Shown here: positions 1 through 9,364 of the stretch, piece after piece
How the letters are laid out: each line of letters opens with the position of its first letter
Position numbering within the stretch: position 1 is the stretch's first letter
Assembly (NCBI RefSeq): GCF_002237755.1
Contig: NZ_MWSJ01000027.1
Span: forward strand, 1-64,000
Reading direction: 5' to 3'
DNA from: Lysinibacillus sp. KCTC 33748
Lineage (GTDB): Bacteria > Bacillota > Bacilli > Bacillales_A > Planococcaceae
DNA: 64,000 bases
Position numbers and translations under genes: made by a program
Notes under the pieces: model-generated
Database searches by the model: none
What the model saw: only the letters and a program-made list of their open reading frames with translations
What the model was told of the DNA's origin: nothing

Positions 1-110
1 CAGTTAAAACATTTGTTGCTGTCGCTTCGCTTTCGCACAGTTAAAACATTTGTTGCTGTCGCTTCGCTTTCGCACAGTTAAAACATTTGTTGCTGCCGCT
101 TCGCTTTCGC
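1..110. repeat. 37-bp tandem repeat, three copies
   Basis: Three head-to-tail copies of a 37-bp unit start at 1, 38 and 75; the third differs by one base (T to C) and runs into the dispersed repeat at 87-303. The unit ends in a TTGCTGTCGCTTCGCTTTCG core that is complementary to a sequence near 187-210, so transcripts could fold into a long hairpin. The array touches the window edge, so the true copy number is unknown. Confidence 0.9.
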
Positions 111-303
111 TCCAGGGTCTCGGGCCAGCAGATGTTTTTTGCGCGAAAGCGTAGTGCTAACGTAGCGGCAGCAGAGGGTTTTGTTTGTGCGAAAGCGCAG
201 CGACAGCAGGATGTTGGTCACGAAGGCGTTATCACAGGACGTGATGCTTTTAGCCTTCGTTCCTCTATGACGCTGATCCCTAAGGAGTCGCCCAGCCTCC
301 ACT
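87..303. repeat. Dispersed intergenic repeat, copy A
   Basis: About 215 bp matching 31521-31735 nearly base for base, including the segments around CAGGGTCTCGGGCCA and CAAGGAGTC-like CTAAGGAGTC. The element is built from variants of a GCGAAAGCGnAGCGnCAGCA motif in both orientations, so it can form several hairpins. It lies downstream of dgkA. No transposase and no convincing protein is encoded; open frames inside it follow the repeat and are not credible genes. Confidence 0.85.
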
Positions 304-416
304 TCATCAACTTATTGCATGGATTAACAAATGTCCTCACTTAACTTTTGGTGACGAGCCCAATAATCATAATTCTCCAGCACATTTGTTACCACTTCAT
401 GACCGAGTAATAATTT
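304..416. other. Intergenic spacer downstream of dgkA
   Basis: No gene recognised. In frame with dgkA, 28 sense codons follow its stop before the next stop, but nothing in that extension is recognisable. No clear terminator for dgkA is seen here. Confidence 0.5.
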
Positions 417-767
417 TTAAAACCATTTCGGTATAAATATGAGTAATCCGATTATAGCACTGAATATCGCAAATACAAGTACTGCACCTGCAGCAAGATC
501 TTTCGCCTGCTTAGCAAGCGGATGAATCGTAGGTGAAGCTAAATCCACTACTCGTTCAATTGCTGTATTAATCATTTCAAGTGCAAACATTAGAGCAATT
601 AATAACAATACAATATACCATTCTATACGTGATAAACCCGTAAAATAGCCAGCATTCAAAACTATTCCCGCACTTAGTAAGTGGGATTTAAAATTTTGCT
701 CCGCACAGGCTGTAATAATACCTTTAAAGGCATACCCAAAAGAGCGTACAAATTTGCGAACATTCAT
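417..767 (-). CDS. dgkA: Undecaprenol kinase / diacylglycerol kinase DgkA
   Basis: Small integral membrane lipid kinase of the DgkA family (116 aa, usual length), which in Gram-positive bacteria phosphorylates undecaprenol to recycle the cell-wall lipid carrier. The family signature is visible at residues 64-71 (EMINTAIE) followed by the AKDLAAGAVL segment near 88-97, with hydrophobic segments around 32-45, 50-66 and 92-112. Its ATG follows directly after the ybeY stop codon, so the two are probably translationally coupled. The position after phoH, pgpH and ybeY matches the B. subtilis order; the next genes there (cdd, era) would lie beyond the left edge. Confidence 0.95.
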   Translation of the reverse strand: MNVRKFVRSFGYAFKGIITACAEQNFKSHLLSAGIVLNAGYFTGLSRIEWYIVLLLIALMFALEMINTAIERVVDLASPTIHPLAKQAKDLAAGAVLVFAIFSAIIGLLIFIPKWF

Positions 768-1241
768 TTATTCTCGTCCTAAGCCGAAAGATTGTAAAAT
801 CTCATCCTGCTTACCGAACATCACCTTTTCATCTTCTGGCACCATATGATCATAGCCAAGTAAATGTAAGAAACCATGGACTGCTAAAAAGCCTAATTCT
901 CGCTCAAATGTATGCCCATATTCCGCTGCCTGTTCTTTTGTACGATCTGTTGAAATAATAATATCTCCTAATATACGAGGCATCCCTTCAAATGTTACTT
1001 CCATTTCTCCCTCACCTAATTCCTCCAGGGCAAATGAGATAACATCTGTCGGTTGATCTTTGTCACGATATTCTCGGTTTATTTCTTGAATCGCTTCATT
1101 TGTAACGAACGTCACTGACACTTCCGTTTCCGGCTCAATATTCTCTAGTTTCGCAGCTAGCTGCAAAAGCTTTTCAACAAGCTCCATATGCTCAGTAGCC
1201 ACTTCATTTGTTTCATCTGTAAAATCAATTGTTAAAATCAT
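768..1241 (-). CDS. ybeY: Endoribonuclease YbeY (rRNA maturation factor)
   Basis: Zinc-dependent endoribonuclease involved in 16S rRNA 3' end maturation and ribosome quality control. The 157-aa protein has the diagnostic H-x3-H-x5-H zinc motif at residues 122-132 ([11 protein letters not shown]) preceded by the conserved TDVISF segment at 65-70. It sits 8 bp downstream of pgpH and abuts dgkA, inside the phoH-pgpH-ybeY-dgkA block typical of Bacillaceae. Length and motif are normal. Confidence 0.97.
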   Translation of the reverse strand: MILTIDFTDETNEVATEHMELVEKLLQLAAKLENIEPETEVSVTFVTNEAIQEINREYRDKDQPTDVISFALEELGEGEMEVTFEGMPRILGDIIISTDRTKEQAAEYGHTFERELGFLAVHGFLHLLGYDHMVPEDEKVMFGKQDEILQSFGLGRE

Positions 1242-1249
1242 AGATCCTC

Positions 1250-3370
1250 CTACTTATCTGCCTTTGGATATTCAATTCGTGAGTGGAAAATTCCATTCAA
1301 CGTTTCACAAAGTACTCTCTCTATACATTTTAACTCTTTTATCGAAATATCGCATTCATCAAACTGACTGTCTTGTACTCGATCATCAATGATTGCTCGT
1401 ACCAACTTTTGAATTTTCTCTGCATTCGGTTCCTTCATCGATCGAACCGCTGCCTCAACGCTATCTGCAACACTAATAACTGCTGCTTCCTTCGTTTGTG
1501 GTTTCGGACCTGGATATCTGTACGTTGTATCATCTAAGCATTTTCCTTCTTCCTTCGCTTTAAAGTAGAAGTATTTTAACAGACTAGATCCGTGATGCTG
1601 CAAAGCAATATCAATAATTTCCTGTGGCATCTTATATCGTTTTAGCATTTCAGCCCCATCAGTAGTATGCGCAATTATAATTTCCGCGCTTTTTTCCGGA
1701 GACAATGAATCATGGGGATTAATACCAGACATTTGATTCTCGATGAAAAAAGCAGGTCGCTTCGTTTTACCAATATCATGATAATAGCATCCTACACGAG
1801 CTAGTAATCCATCCGCACCAATTTCCTCACACGCAGCCTCCGCTAAGTTCGCCACCATAACACTATGATGATATGTTCCCGGAGCCTCCATTAGTAATTT
1901 TTTCAGCAATGGATGGTTCGGGTTCGATAATTCAATTAAACGCAACGATGACAATAAGCTAAATGCTGATTCAAAGAATGGTAAGAGACCCATTGTAAGA
2001 GCTCCTGATAATAAAGCTGATATCATTGCCGCGATAAAGTAAAACACTAACTCTGACAAGCCGTAGGTAGATTGTGTCATCAGTAAATAAAATGCAATAA
2101 ATAACATATTTACGAGCCCTATAATACCTACAGTATGTAGAATATGCGAACGCTTTTCCATACTTTGTAAAAAGAATAAACTCGCAAATCCTCCAAAAAT
2201 TATATACAGTGTAATTTCCATTTGCATAACAGATGAATAACCCTCTTGGAATATAACACCCGCAGATGCTGCTGTCATAACCGTAATAAGAACTGCAGCA
2301 CGGTCATCCGCTAATAACCGTACTAGCATCGTTGCCAATGCTGTTGGGAAAAGGAAGGCAATCGTAACATCGAAACTTCCTGAGACTAGACTAATAAATT
2401 TCATCAGCAGGATTGATAAACTATAAACAATTACTGTTACCAACAGGGCATTACGTTTCTTGTACTCATCTATATGCCAGCGTTCGAATAAAACAAACAT
2501 GAACATCATTTCAAGAAGTATTAAAATAATCAGCCCTGCAATCGGTTTCATGGATGCCTTATTACTTACCATACCTAGAAGCTCTAATTGACGGAACGCC
2601 TCATTATCAATAATTTGCCCTTCCTGTACGATGATTTGACCTTGAAGAATTCGAGTCGGTTCAACTGATTCCTTCACTTGTTCCTTTCTAATTTTCGTTT
2701 GTTCCTCGTTTATCGTCTCGTTTTCAATAATACTCGTACGACCAATTAAAACTACCGTATTAAATATTTTATCAGGATAGCCTCGTTGTCCACGAATTTT
2801 TGTCTCAAAATCATTTTGAGACGCAAACACATTTTCCGATCGAATGGATTTTTGTAAATATTCCTGCACGAGTTTTGATAGTTGCGTACTTGTTCTTTTT
2901 AGATCCGCTTCACTTTGTACTAACAATCCTTCTAGTTGTGAATCAGTGAAGACAATAGGCATTTGCTCTGAATCTATAGATTCAAGTTTTTTACGAAGCT
3001 GCGCCACTTGATCGACAACAGGAATAGGTTCTTTGCTACTCTCAACATCTGCCTTTACCTCAAGAACATAGTCGAATAAAGACGTTACAATCGAAGCTCG
3101 CTGTTTAGCAACATCTGCAGAAAATTGATAGACTGGTGCAACTGCATTTGTTGCTTTTTCTCGTTCCTGTTGCGTTTTATAAGTATCTTCTATCGTTTTA
3201 GTAGATCGTACTGTTTCAGGCGCTAGCTGTAATGGTTTAAAATCATATGTAACACCTTTAACATTGCCATACATAAAAGTAAATTGTAGGGCTCCTGTTA
3301 AGATGAGAATGACAATTAAAAAGTAGCGAAAGCCAATAAGTTCTGTTATTTTTTTTAATTGTTTCTCCAT
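1250..3370 (-). CDS. pgpH: Cyclic-di-AMP phosphodiesterase PgpH (7TM-HD)
   Basis: Membrane phosphodiesterase that degrades the second messenger c-di-AMP. The 706-aa protein begins with a membrane anchor, then an extracytoplasmic domain (about residues 40-270), a cluster of membrane helices (about 275-470) and a cytoplasmic HD domain. The metal-binding HH near residue 500 and HD (HDIGK) near 531 are present. A strong GAGGAGGTG ribosome site precedes the ATG. Its product links to potassium control, and ktrA/ktrB, known c-di-AMP targets in relatives, lie 6 kb away. B. subtilis calls this yqfF. Confidence 0.96.
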   Translation of the reverse strand: MEKQLKKITELIGFRYFLIVILILTGALQFTFMYGNVKGVTYDFKPLQLAPETVRSTKTIEDTYKTQQEREKATNAVAPVYQFSADVAKQRASIVTSLFDYVLEVKADVESSKEPIPVVDQVAQLRKKLESIDSEQMPIVFTDSQLEGLLVQSEADLKRTSTQLSKLVQEYLQKSIRSENVFASQNDFETKIRGQRGYPDKIFNTVVLIGRTSIIENETINEEQTKIRKEQVKESVEPTRILQGQIIVQEGQIIDNEAFRQLELLGMVSNKASMKPIAGLIILILLEMMFMFVLFERWHIDEYKKRNALLVTVIVYSLSILLMKFISLVSGSFDVTIAFLFPTALATMLVRLLADDRAAVLITVMTAASAGVIFQEGYSSVMQMEITLYIIFGGFASLFFLQSMEKRSHILHTVGIIGLVNMLFIAFYLLMTQSTYGLSELVFYFIAAMISALLSGALTMGLLPFFESAFSLLSSLRLIELSNPNHPLLKKLLMEAPGTYHHSVMVANLAEAACEEIGADGLLARVGCYYHDIGKTKRPAFFIENQMSGINPHDSLSPEKSAEIIIAHTTDGAEMLKRYKMPQEIIDIALQHHGSSLLKYFYFKAKEEGKCLDDTTYRYPGPKPQTKEAAVISVADSVEAAVRSMKEPNAEKIQKLVRAIIDDRVQDSQFDECDISIKELKCIERVLCETLNGIFHSRIEYPKADK

Positions 3371-3629
3371 CTTGCACCTCCTCTATCTACCTTCTATCAT
3401 ACCAATTCAAAAAACATTTTTCCCGAAAAATGTATAAGAAAGTAAAAAAACAGCTATACACATCGTATAGCCGTCACAATTTTTTCCATTTTTAAACCAT
3501 TTTCTATTTGTTCTATCTTTTATATCCGTGGCTAAGCATTTTAATGCAGACTTTTTAAAGGCTGTTGCACCTGCCGTTTCGTTTCACTACACTTTCGGTG
3601 CAGACTTTAGAATTGCGCTTTGCGCAATT
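3371..3629. other. Spacer between phoH and pgpH
   Basis: Holds the phoH terminator (3443-3472), part of the hairpin at 3604-3636 and two GCAGACTTT direct repeats near 3547 and 3600. A pgpH promoter is presumably between 3371 and 3440 but I cannot place it. Confidence 0.4.
3443..3472 (-). terminator. Rho-independent terminator after phoH
   Basis: On the minus strand a GCTATAC/GTATAGC stem is followed, after TG, by seven T residues. It lies about 160 bp downstream of the phoH stop and separates phoH from pgpH. Confidence 0.8.
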
Positions 3630-3636
3630 CTAAAGT
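3604..3636 (-). other. Perfect hairpin spanning the phoH stop codon
   Basis: Fourteen-base arms (ACTTTAGAATTGCG and its complement) with a 5-base loop; the phoH TAG lies within one arm. No T-run follows, so it is not a standard terminator. It may protect the mRNA 3' end or be a decayed repeat. Confidence 0.6.
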
Positions 3637-4586
3637 TGCTGCTCTTCGTAGGCTTGGATGATTTTTGCTACGATTGGGTGGCGTACTACATCACCTTGTT
3701 CTAAAATTTGGAAATGTATAGATTTTACGTACTTTAATGTTCGTTCTGCTACGATTAATCCAGATTCCATATTTTTCGGTAGGTCAATTTGTGTTTTGTC
3801 GCCTGTAATGACCATTTTTGAGCCAAATCCTAGTCGCGTTAAAAACATTTTCATTTGCTGATGTGTCGTATTTTGAGCTTCATCTAAAATAACAAAGGCA
3901 TCATCTAATGTGCGGCCACGCATATATGCTAAAGGCGCAATTTCTATTGTGCCTCTTTCAATAAGCCTTTGTGTTTGTTCTGATCCGTAAATATCGTTTA
4001 AAGCGTCATAAAGAGGGCGTAAATAAGGATCTACCTTTTCCTTCAAATCCCCCGGAAGAAAGCCTAGAGACTCTCCTGCCTCTACTGCAGGACGTGTTAA
4101 AATAATACGCTTAACGTGCCCGTTTTTTAGCGCCTGTGTTGCCATGACTACCGCTAAATACGTTTTCCCAGTACCGGCTGGTCCGATACCAAAAACAACG
4201 TCCTTATGACGGATTGCTTGTATGTATTCTCGTTGACCTATTGTCTTTGCACGAATAGGCTTGCCTTTCGTCGTGCGAGCTATTTCTTCATCATAAAGTT
4301 CTGCAAAGTATTCAATCGTTCCTTTTTGTGTCATTTCAATTGCTGTTGCAACATCACGTTGATCAATATTAATTCCTTTACGAATGACCTTTAAAAGAGC
4401 ATGTAAAAGGAATGTTGCTTGTTCCTTTGCATCCTCTTCACCAGCAAGCTGAATTTGTTCACCACGTGTAATAATATGGACTTTTAGAGCCTCTTCGATT
4501 AATTTCATATTTGCATCGGAAATTCCGAGTAGCATGACCGCTTCGTTTGGATTATCCACTTGTAATACAGTTAAATGTTCTGACAT
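3630..4586 (-). CDS. phoH: PhoH family ATPase
   Basis: Cytoplasmic P-loop ATPase of the PhoH/YbeZ family, associated with RNA metabolism together with YbeY. A Walker A motif (GPAGTGKT) lies near residue 137 and a Walker B-type ILDEAQN near 235. Two ATGs compete: 4592 is only two bases from the AAGGAG site, whereas 4586 has a normal 7-base spacing, so I start at 4586 (MSEHLTVL, 318 aa). The reading frame begins at the yqfD stop, giving near-overlap and likely translational coupling. Confidence 0.95.
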   Translation of the reverse strand: MSEHLTVLQVDNPNEAVMLLGISDANMKLIEEALKVHIITRGEQIQLAGEEDAKEQATFLLHALLKVIRKGINIDQRDVATAIEMTQKGTIEYFAELYDEEIARTTKGKPIRAKTIGQREYIQAIRHKDVVFGIGPAGTGKTYLAVVMATQALKNGHVKRIILTRPAVEAGESLGFLPGDLKEKVDPYLRPLYDALNDIYGSEQTQRLIERGTIEIAPLAYMRGRTLDDAFVILDEAQNTTHQQMKMFLTRLGFGSKMVITGDKTQIDLPKNMESGLIVAERTLKYVKSIHFQILEQGDVVRHPIVAKIIQAYEEQQL

Positions 4587-4588
4587 AA

Positions 4589-5707
4589 TCATTCTCCTTG
4601 TAGGCCTTGTATTGGACTGGCAATGTTTTCATTGACTAAAAATAGAACTTTCCCTTCAACTGTACCATTCCCCCACTTTACCTGTAAAAGGTTTTCTTTT
4701 TTTATAACCGTTTTCGCAGGTAGTGAACGAAGTACCTTTTCATGAAGCAATGGTATGAGCAATGAATCTATTTTGGATTCATTAAGCTCTACTTGCACTT
4801 TTTTTGTGTACTGCTCCTCAACAACCGAAACATATGGATCGAGCCAATCAGGTAAATCTTTCTTTTGCACATAGTCAACTTTATCTTTTTCTTCATGAAT
4901 ACCTTTCACTAATACGCGCCACTGCTTTTGTTGTAGCGTTTCCATCGTTAGTTTTGTTGGAATTTTAAATGAACATTCAAGCCAATAATCTGCGTAAACT
5001 TCTCCCTTTGCTCCAACAAAGACTTGATCTTCACCACTTTCAATTACACCACTTACGAGAACATCACCTTCGTAAGCCGTATCGTTAACTGAAATTTTCC
5101 GTTCTCCATTTTGAATATTAAAGTGAGTAATTACACCACTTTTTGTTGCTACTAAATGTTCCGCTAGCTTTTCATTCGTTTGTTTAGTTTGTTTCGGTGA
5201 CTCCTGAGGTCGTAAAATCACTCGTCCACCGTACTTTTCAATATGCACCCACGAAAGGTCTCGATGCCCTTCTAATAGCTTCTGTCGCATAACTGCATCT
5301 GAGGGTAAGTTTTTTTTAGAAATGGGTGTTTCTAATTGAAATGTATCTTGAAAGGTCTTCCCTAGACGTGCCTCTAACTCCGGTGTTGCCGCTTTAATAT
5401 CAATCCGCCAAATAACCTGCGCACATAGTAATGGTATTAATATCATCAACGCTAGGCCAAGCAAAGTCCAAAGCTGCGCTCGAAAAACTTGAAGTTCATC
5501 TGCATAATAGATTGCCATTTTAAGTCGGTAACGGCTACGCACACGGCGAATCTTTGGTAGATAATGCATAGTTGTTTCAAAGACAACCTCTTGTTCACGA
5601 AAAACAACACGCTTTAATGGCACATGTTGCGCATGCAATGCTTGAATAAAAGGATGAACATTTTCATGGCGCTTTATACGTATGATAATTGGCCGATTAT
5701 TCCACAT
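4589..5707 (-). CDS. yqfD: Sporulation protein YqfD
   Basis: Member of the YqfD family, made in the mother cell during sporulation in B. subtilis (sigma-E regulon) and required for efficient sporulation; molecular role unclear. The 372-aa protein has a basic N-terminal half, one transmembrane helix at about residues 80-102 and a long extracytoplasmic region. The start overlaps the end of yqfC by 11 bp, typical of the yqfC-yqfD pair. Its end abuts phoH. Confidence 0.93.
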   Translation of the reverse strand: MWNNRPIIIRIKRHENVHPFIQALHAQHVPLKRVVFREQEVVFETTMHYLPKIRRVRSRYRLKMAIYYADELQVFRAQLWTLLGLALMILIPLLCAQVIWRIDIKAATPELEARLGKTFQDTFQLETPISKKNLPSDAVMRQKLLEGHRDLSWVHIEKYGGRVILRPQESPKQTKQTNEKLAEHLVATKSGVITHFNIQNGERKISVNDTAYEGDVLVSGVIESGEDQVFVGAKGEVYADYWLECSFKIPTKLTMETLQQKQWRVLVKGIHEEKDKVDYVQKKDLPDWLDPYVSVVEEQYTKKVQVELNESKIDSLLIPLLHEKVLRSLPAKTVIKKENLLQVKWGNGTVEGKVLFLVNENIASPIQGLQGE

Positions 5708-5957
5708 TATCGCTCACACCCATATTCTTTGTCATTTTCATCTGAAGCTCCTGTAAATCCTCTACAGAAAGATGCAGCATATCTTCTTTAAGAGCATTAA
5801 TTTCCACTGATTTTCCACGCACAGTAATATGATAATCTGCATAGATAAAAGAGCACGATGAAGCATCAGCATGTAGAAAACGATACGGGCCAATGATTTT
5901 TAGTGTTTCATATTGTAATAATTCAAGTAGTGGCGTTAATTGAAATAGTTTTCTCAT
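5697..5957 (-). CDS. yqfC: Sporulation protein YqfC
   Basis: Small (86 aa) protein of the YqfC family; in B. subtilis it is sigma-E dependent and co-transcribed with yqfD. It resembles small beta-rich YabP/YqfC proteins. The ribosome binding site (AAGGAGG) is unusual because it forms the 3' arm of a 12-bp hairpin at 5967-6003, and a run of seven T bases lies between that site and the ATG. The gene overlaps yqfD by 11 bp. Confidence 0.92.
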   Translation of the reverse strand: MRKLFQLTPLLELLQYETLKIIGPYRFLHADASSCSFIYADYHITVRGKSVEINALKEDMLHLSVEDLQELQMKMTKNMGVSDNVE

Positions 5958-5966
5958 AAAAAAATG

Positions 5967-6003
5967 CCTCCTTCTTCGGCAATATATGCATCGAAAAAGG
6001 AGG
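5967..6003 (-). terminator. Terminator-like hairpin that contains the yqfC ribosome site
   Basis: On the minus strand the arms CCTCCTTTTTCG and CGAAGAAGGAGG pair over 12 positions (one G-U) around a 13-base loop, followed by GCA and then a run of T. It has the form of an intrinsic terminator for the floA transcript, yet its 3' arm is the yqfC Shine-Dalgarno. It could limit both transcription into and translation of yqfC. Confidence 0.75.
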
Positions 6004-6012
6004 ACATGCTAG

Positions 6013-6495
6013 TTATTTTCTTTTTGCTTTTGGAGGGCCTAAAACTTCTGCCATTACAACAGCCTGCATGAATGATTTTTTTGATGTCGGTAATTGAAAA
6101 GCCGATTGTGACTCAGCTACTCCCTCGACTTTTTTTCCAGCTGCCAAACGGCCAATACTTTCTCTATTCGAAGTACGACCCATTTTCTCAGTCGGGACTA
6201 AAGAGGGAGCTACATAGCTCGGTGTTTTTTCAATTACTGTTTTTTCGACATTTTTTTTCGGCTCTTCGAATTGAGGCTGTTCATTTTCCCATTCACCTAA
6301 AAATCCACGTGCAAAATCCTCAAAACTCTGTGGTTTAGATTGTTGCTGTTGCGTCACCTCTGCTTTTTTTATAACAGGAGGCTCTACTTGTGAATCCTTG
6401 TTAAAAGGAGGCATTGGTTTTTGTTCTTTCTTTTTTGATTTACCGAAAATAGAGCTGACTATGGCAATTATCACAAATATAATTAATTGTTCCAT
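6013..6495 (-). CDS. Unknown membrane-anchored protein between floA and yqfC
   Basis: 160-aa protein with one N-terminal hydrophobic helix (about residues 3-19), a lysine-rich stop-transfer segment (KSKKKEQK) and then a low-complexity, Pro/Gln/Glu-rich cytoplasmic tail without a recognised domain. It occupies the place of B. subtilis yqfB between the flotillin gene and yqfC; I cannot tell whether they are homologous. It lies 27 bp downstream of floA and is probably in the nfeD-floA transcript, so a membrane-microdomain role is possible but unproven. Confidence 0.7.
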   Translation of the reverse strand: MEQLIIFVIIAIVSSIFGKSKKKEQKPMPPFNKDSQVEPPVIKKAEVTQQQQSKPQSFEDFARGFLGEWENEQPQFEEPKKNVEKTVIEKTPSYVAPSLVPTEKMGRTSNRESIGRLAAGKKVEGVAESQSAFQLPTSKKSFMQAVVMAEVLGPPKAKRK

Positions 6496-6522
6496 TTATT
6501 AGTACCGCTCCTTTCAGTTTTT

Positions 6523-7527
6523 TTATTGGTTAGATTCATTAGTTTCTGATTTATCTGAGCCTACTTTAGAAATGGAGTCTCGCATCGCTGTATCTGCTTG
6601 AATGTTACGGTAGTTCATGTAATCCATAATACCCAGATTACCAGAACGTAGAGCCTCTGCCATAGCCTGTGGTACTTCAGCTTCAGCTTCTACTACTTTT
6701 GCCTTCATCTCTTGTACGCGTGCAATCATTTCTTGCTCGTTCGCTACAGCCATCGCACGACGTTCTTCAGCCTTCGCTTGTGCAATGTTTTTATCAGCCT
6801 GCGCTTGTTCAATTTGTAATTCAGCACCGATGTTTTTGCCGATGTCAACATCAGCAATATCGATCGATAAGATTTCAAATGCTGTACCTGAATCTAGACC
6901 TTTTGATAAAACAGTTTGAGAAATCATATCAGGGTGTTCTAAAACTTCTGTATGATGCTCAGCCGAACCAATTGTCGAAACGATCCCCTCACCTACACGA
7001 GCAATAACCGTTTCTTCACCAGCACCACCGACTAAACGCTCAATGTTTGCTCGTACAGTAATACGTGCCTTCGCTTTTACTTCAATCCCGTTCATCGCAA
7101 CGCCTGAAATAAATGGTGTTTCAATGACTTTCGGGTTAACAGACATTTGTACCGCTTCTAATACATCACGTCCCGCTAAATCAATAGCTGCACAACGTTC
7201 AAATGATAATTCAATATTTGCACGATGAGCCGCGATTAACGCATTTACTACACGGTCAACATTACCACCTGCTAAATAGTGACTTTCAAGTTGATTGATC
7301 GTAACAGGTAATCCTGCTTTATGTGCTTTTATTAATGGGTTCACGATTCGTGATGGGATTACACGACGTAAACGCATACCGATTAATGTGAAAATACTAA
7401 CACGGACACCTGCAGCAAGTGCAGAAATCCATAGCGCCACTGGTACAAAAGTAAAGAATACCGCGACTACAATGAATAATAAGACTAGCCCTGCAATCGG
7501 ACCTAATAAAGCTAAATCAAAACCCAT
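6523..7527 (-). CDS. floA: Flotillin-like protein FloA
   Basis: Scaffold protein of functional membrane microdomains (334 aa, normal length; B. subtilis yqfA). It has a hydrophobic N-terminus (about residues 7-55) that inserts in the membrane, a PHB/SPFH-like middle, and an alanine/glutamate-rich coiled-coil stretch around residues 225-290 used for oligomerisation. It is 3 bp after nfeD, the usual partner gene, so the two are co-transcribed and probably co-translated. Confidence 0.96.
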   Translation of the reverse strand: MGFDLALLGPIAGLVLLFIVVAVFFTFVPVALWISALAAGVRVSIFTLIGMRLRRVIPSRIVNPLIKAHKAGLPVTINQLESHYLAGGNVDRVVNALIAAHRANIELSFERCAAIDLAGRDVLEAVQMSVNPKVIETPFISGVAMNGIEVKAKARITVRANIERLVGGAGEETVIARVGEGIVSTIGSAEHHTEVLEHPDMISQTVLSKGLDSGTAFEILSIDIADVDIGKNIGAELQIEQAQADKNIAQAKAEERRAMAVANEQEMIARVQEMKAKVVEAEAEVPQAMAEALRSGNLGIMDYMNYRNIQADTAMRDSISKVGSDKSETNESNQ

Positions 7528-7530
7528 TTG

Positions 7531-8859
7531 CTATTCCTCCATCTCTTTTTCTGTTCGTCTCACAACAATACGTGAGCCCTCTACTTTAATAATTTCTACA
7601 TGTTTCCCAACATCAACATAGCCACCTTCCGATACTACGTCAATGCGCTCACTTCCAAATAACATTGTACCCGCCGGACGAAGTGGTGTAATCGCTTTAC
7701 CCACTTTTCCAAGCAGCTCTGTGCGATTCACGTTAGATACATAGCCTTCTTCCGTCGTTGTCGCATCCATCAAGACAAGCTTGTTTAAAACATGCAATTT
7801 TTTACCGAAAAATTTCATCAAGATCACCATTCCTATTATCGCTACAACAAATGCAATGAAAATCGCTATAATCATTTGCATCATGTTTGCACCTGCCAGT
7901 ATTAGACTTAGTAATATTAGCGCACCACCTAAAATACCTACAATACCACCGGGGACAAAAAACTCCGCTATAACAAGCGCTAAACCTACAATAAATAAAA
8001 GTAATGTCTCATAACCTGCCAAGCCCGCCACCATATGACCGAAGAAAAATAATCCTAGCGCTGACAATCCCATTATACCCGGAACACCAAAACCTGGCGA
8101 ATATAGCTCAACTACAAGCCCTAAGCTTGCAATCGACAATAAAATCGGAACGATAATTGGATTTGTAATAAAACGAGCGAGTTTTTCAGCAAAAGTAGGT
8201 TCAATCGGAACGATATCACGCTCATCTATTTGAGTTGCTTTTAAAAGATCCTGGAAATTCGAAACCGTTTCATCTGAATAACCAACTTTTTTTGCCTCTG
8301 AAGCAGATAACGTTAATAAATTCCCTTCTCCTGCTCGAAATTCTGGTAAATCAACAGATACATCAGCCATTGCTCGTGCATATTTTGGATCGCGATTTTT
8401 TGATTCTGCAGCTGCCTCCATTTGAGCAACCCATGCACTATGAGCCTTTAAATCTGCTGCATTTCCTGCTGAATCAATAACTGCAGCCGCCCCGATCGTT
8501 CCATTTGGCACCATGTAGATTTCATCCGCATGTAAGGCTAAAAAGGCACCTGCAGAATGAGCATCTTTGTTAATGTACGCAATTTTACGTATATCCGTTG
8601 CATCCATAAGCATTGCAATATCACCTGCTGCATTCACAAAACCACCAGGTGTATGAATGTCTAAAATAATCGCTTCTGCATTGTTTTCTTCCGCCTCTTT
8701 AAAAGCTCGTTCTAAAAATGCGTGAAGTCCTCTTTCTACTTCATTATGAATTGGTATATGGAAGACCTTGCTACTTGCAAAAGCAGACGTTAATGGAAAC
8801 GCTAACAAAAATGTCATCCAAATAACTATTAAATAGCTGAGGATTCTTCGTCTTCGCAT
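7531..8859 (-). CDS. NfeD family membrane serine protease
   Basis: 442-aa NfeD protein (B. subtilis yqeZ), partner of flotillin. Order of parts: signal peptide at about 1-28, a ClpP-class protease domain with the nucleophile serine in the HSAGAFLAL segment near residue 121, four to five membrane helices (about 235-345) and a C-terminal OB-fold NfeD domain. The start has a strong AAGGGAGGG site. It directly precedes floA. Confidence 0.94.
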   Translation of the reverse strand: MRRRRILSYLIVIWMTFLLAFPLTSAFASSKVFHIPIHNEVERGLHAFLERAFKEAEENNAEAIILDIHTPGGFVNAAGDIAMLMDATDIRKIAYINKDAHSAGAFLALHADEIYMVPNGTIGAAAVIDSAGNAADLKAHSAWVAQMEAAAESKNRDPKYARAMADVSVDLPEFRAGEGNLLTLSASEAKKVGYSDETVSNFQDLLKATQIDERDIVPIEPTFAEKLARFITNPIIVPILLSIASLGLVVELYSPGFGVPGIMGLSALGLFFFGHMVAGLAGYETLLLFIVGLALVIAEFFVPGGIVGILGGALILLSLILAGANMMQMIIAIFIAFVVAIIGMVILMKFFGKKLHVLNKLVLMDATTTEEGYVSNVNRTELLGKVGKAITPLRPAGTMLFGSERIDVVSEGGYVDVGKHVEIIKVEGSRIVVRRTEKEMEE

Positions 8860-9010
8860 CTTTTTCCCTCCCTTCTAACATGCTTCTCTCCTGTATATAC
8901 GACTGACTATGCAAAAAGTTTCATAAATCCTAATAATTTTATTATACAGTGAATTATTAACTTATGTAGCCCTAATAACCGGATATAGCTTCTACAATTA
9001 AGTATGTAAC

Positions 9011-9048
9011 AAAAAAGCCGAATGAATCACAAAGATTACATTCGGCTT
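9011..9048 (-). terminator. Rho-independent terminator after rpsU
   Basis: On the minus strand, stem AAGCCGAATG/CATTCGGCTT followed by a T-run (TTTTTTG). Confidence 0.8.
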
Positions 9049-9083
9049 CTCCAATATGTACGTAAAAATGAGCTAATGTAAAA

Positions 9084-9120
9084 TACCTGAAATTAATCAA
9101 CATGCGATTAATTTCAGGTA
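9084..9120. terminator. Inverted repeat, probable terminator
   Basis: Fifteen-base arms TACCTGAAATTAATC and complement around a 7-base loop, with T-rich sequence on both sides; lies between rpsU and the stronger terminator. Confidence 0.6.
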
Positions 9121-9190
9121 TATTTTTGTCTGCTCAGTGAATCATACAATTGCGTGTTATGAACGTAGGGATTTTTAATGGGAAATTAAA

Positions 9191-9364
9191 TTACCACTTA
9201 CGTTTACGTGCAGCTTCTGATTTCTTTTTACGTTTTACGCTAGGTTTTTCGTAGAACTCGCGCTTTCTAACTTCTTGAATTGTACCACTTTTTGATACAG
9301 TACGTTTGAAGCGGCGAAGAGCATCTTCAAGCGATTCGTTTTTGCGAACGACAGTTTTTGACAT
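9191..9364 (-). CDS. rpsU: 30S ribosomal protein S21
   Basis: Short basic ribosomal protein S21 (57 aa from the chosen ATG), with the conserved [20 protein letters not shown] beginning and a lysine/arginine-rich C-terminus. The start at 9364 follows a GGGAGGG site; a longer reading frame upstream would cover this ribosome site and is not used. In B. subtilis yqeY follows rpsU; here it does not, and a YqeY-like gene is found at 39028. Confidence 0.97.
   Translation of the reverse strand: MSKTVVRKNESLEDALRRFKRTVSKSGTIQEVRKREFYEKPSVKRKKKSEAARKRKW

Larger units (their letters stand above)
8860..9190. other. Spacer between rpsU and nfeD
   Basis: Contains two inverted repeats (9011-9048 and 9084-9120) that end the rpsU transcript, then AT-rich DNA where the nfeD-floA promoter should lie. 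No gene seen. Confidence 0.5.

Noticed and set aside
1-110. Possible CRISPR array
   Set aside because: The 37-bp units are directly adjacent with no unique spacers, and no cas genes are present.
304-416. In-frame extension of dgkA beyond its stop codon
   Set aside because: 28 codons stay open after the stop, but the protein already has the normal family length and the extension has no recognisable family.
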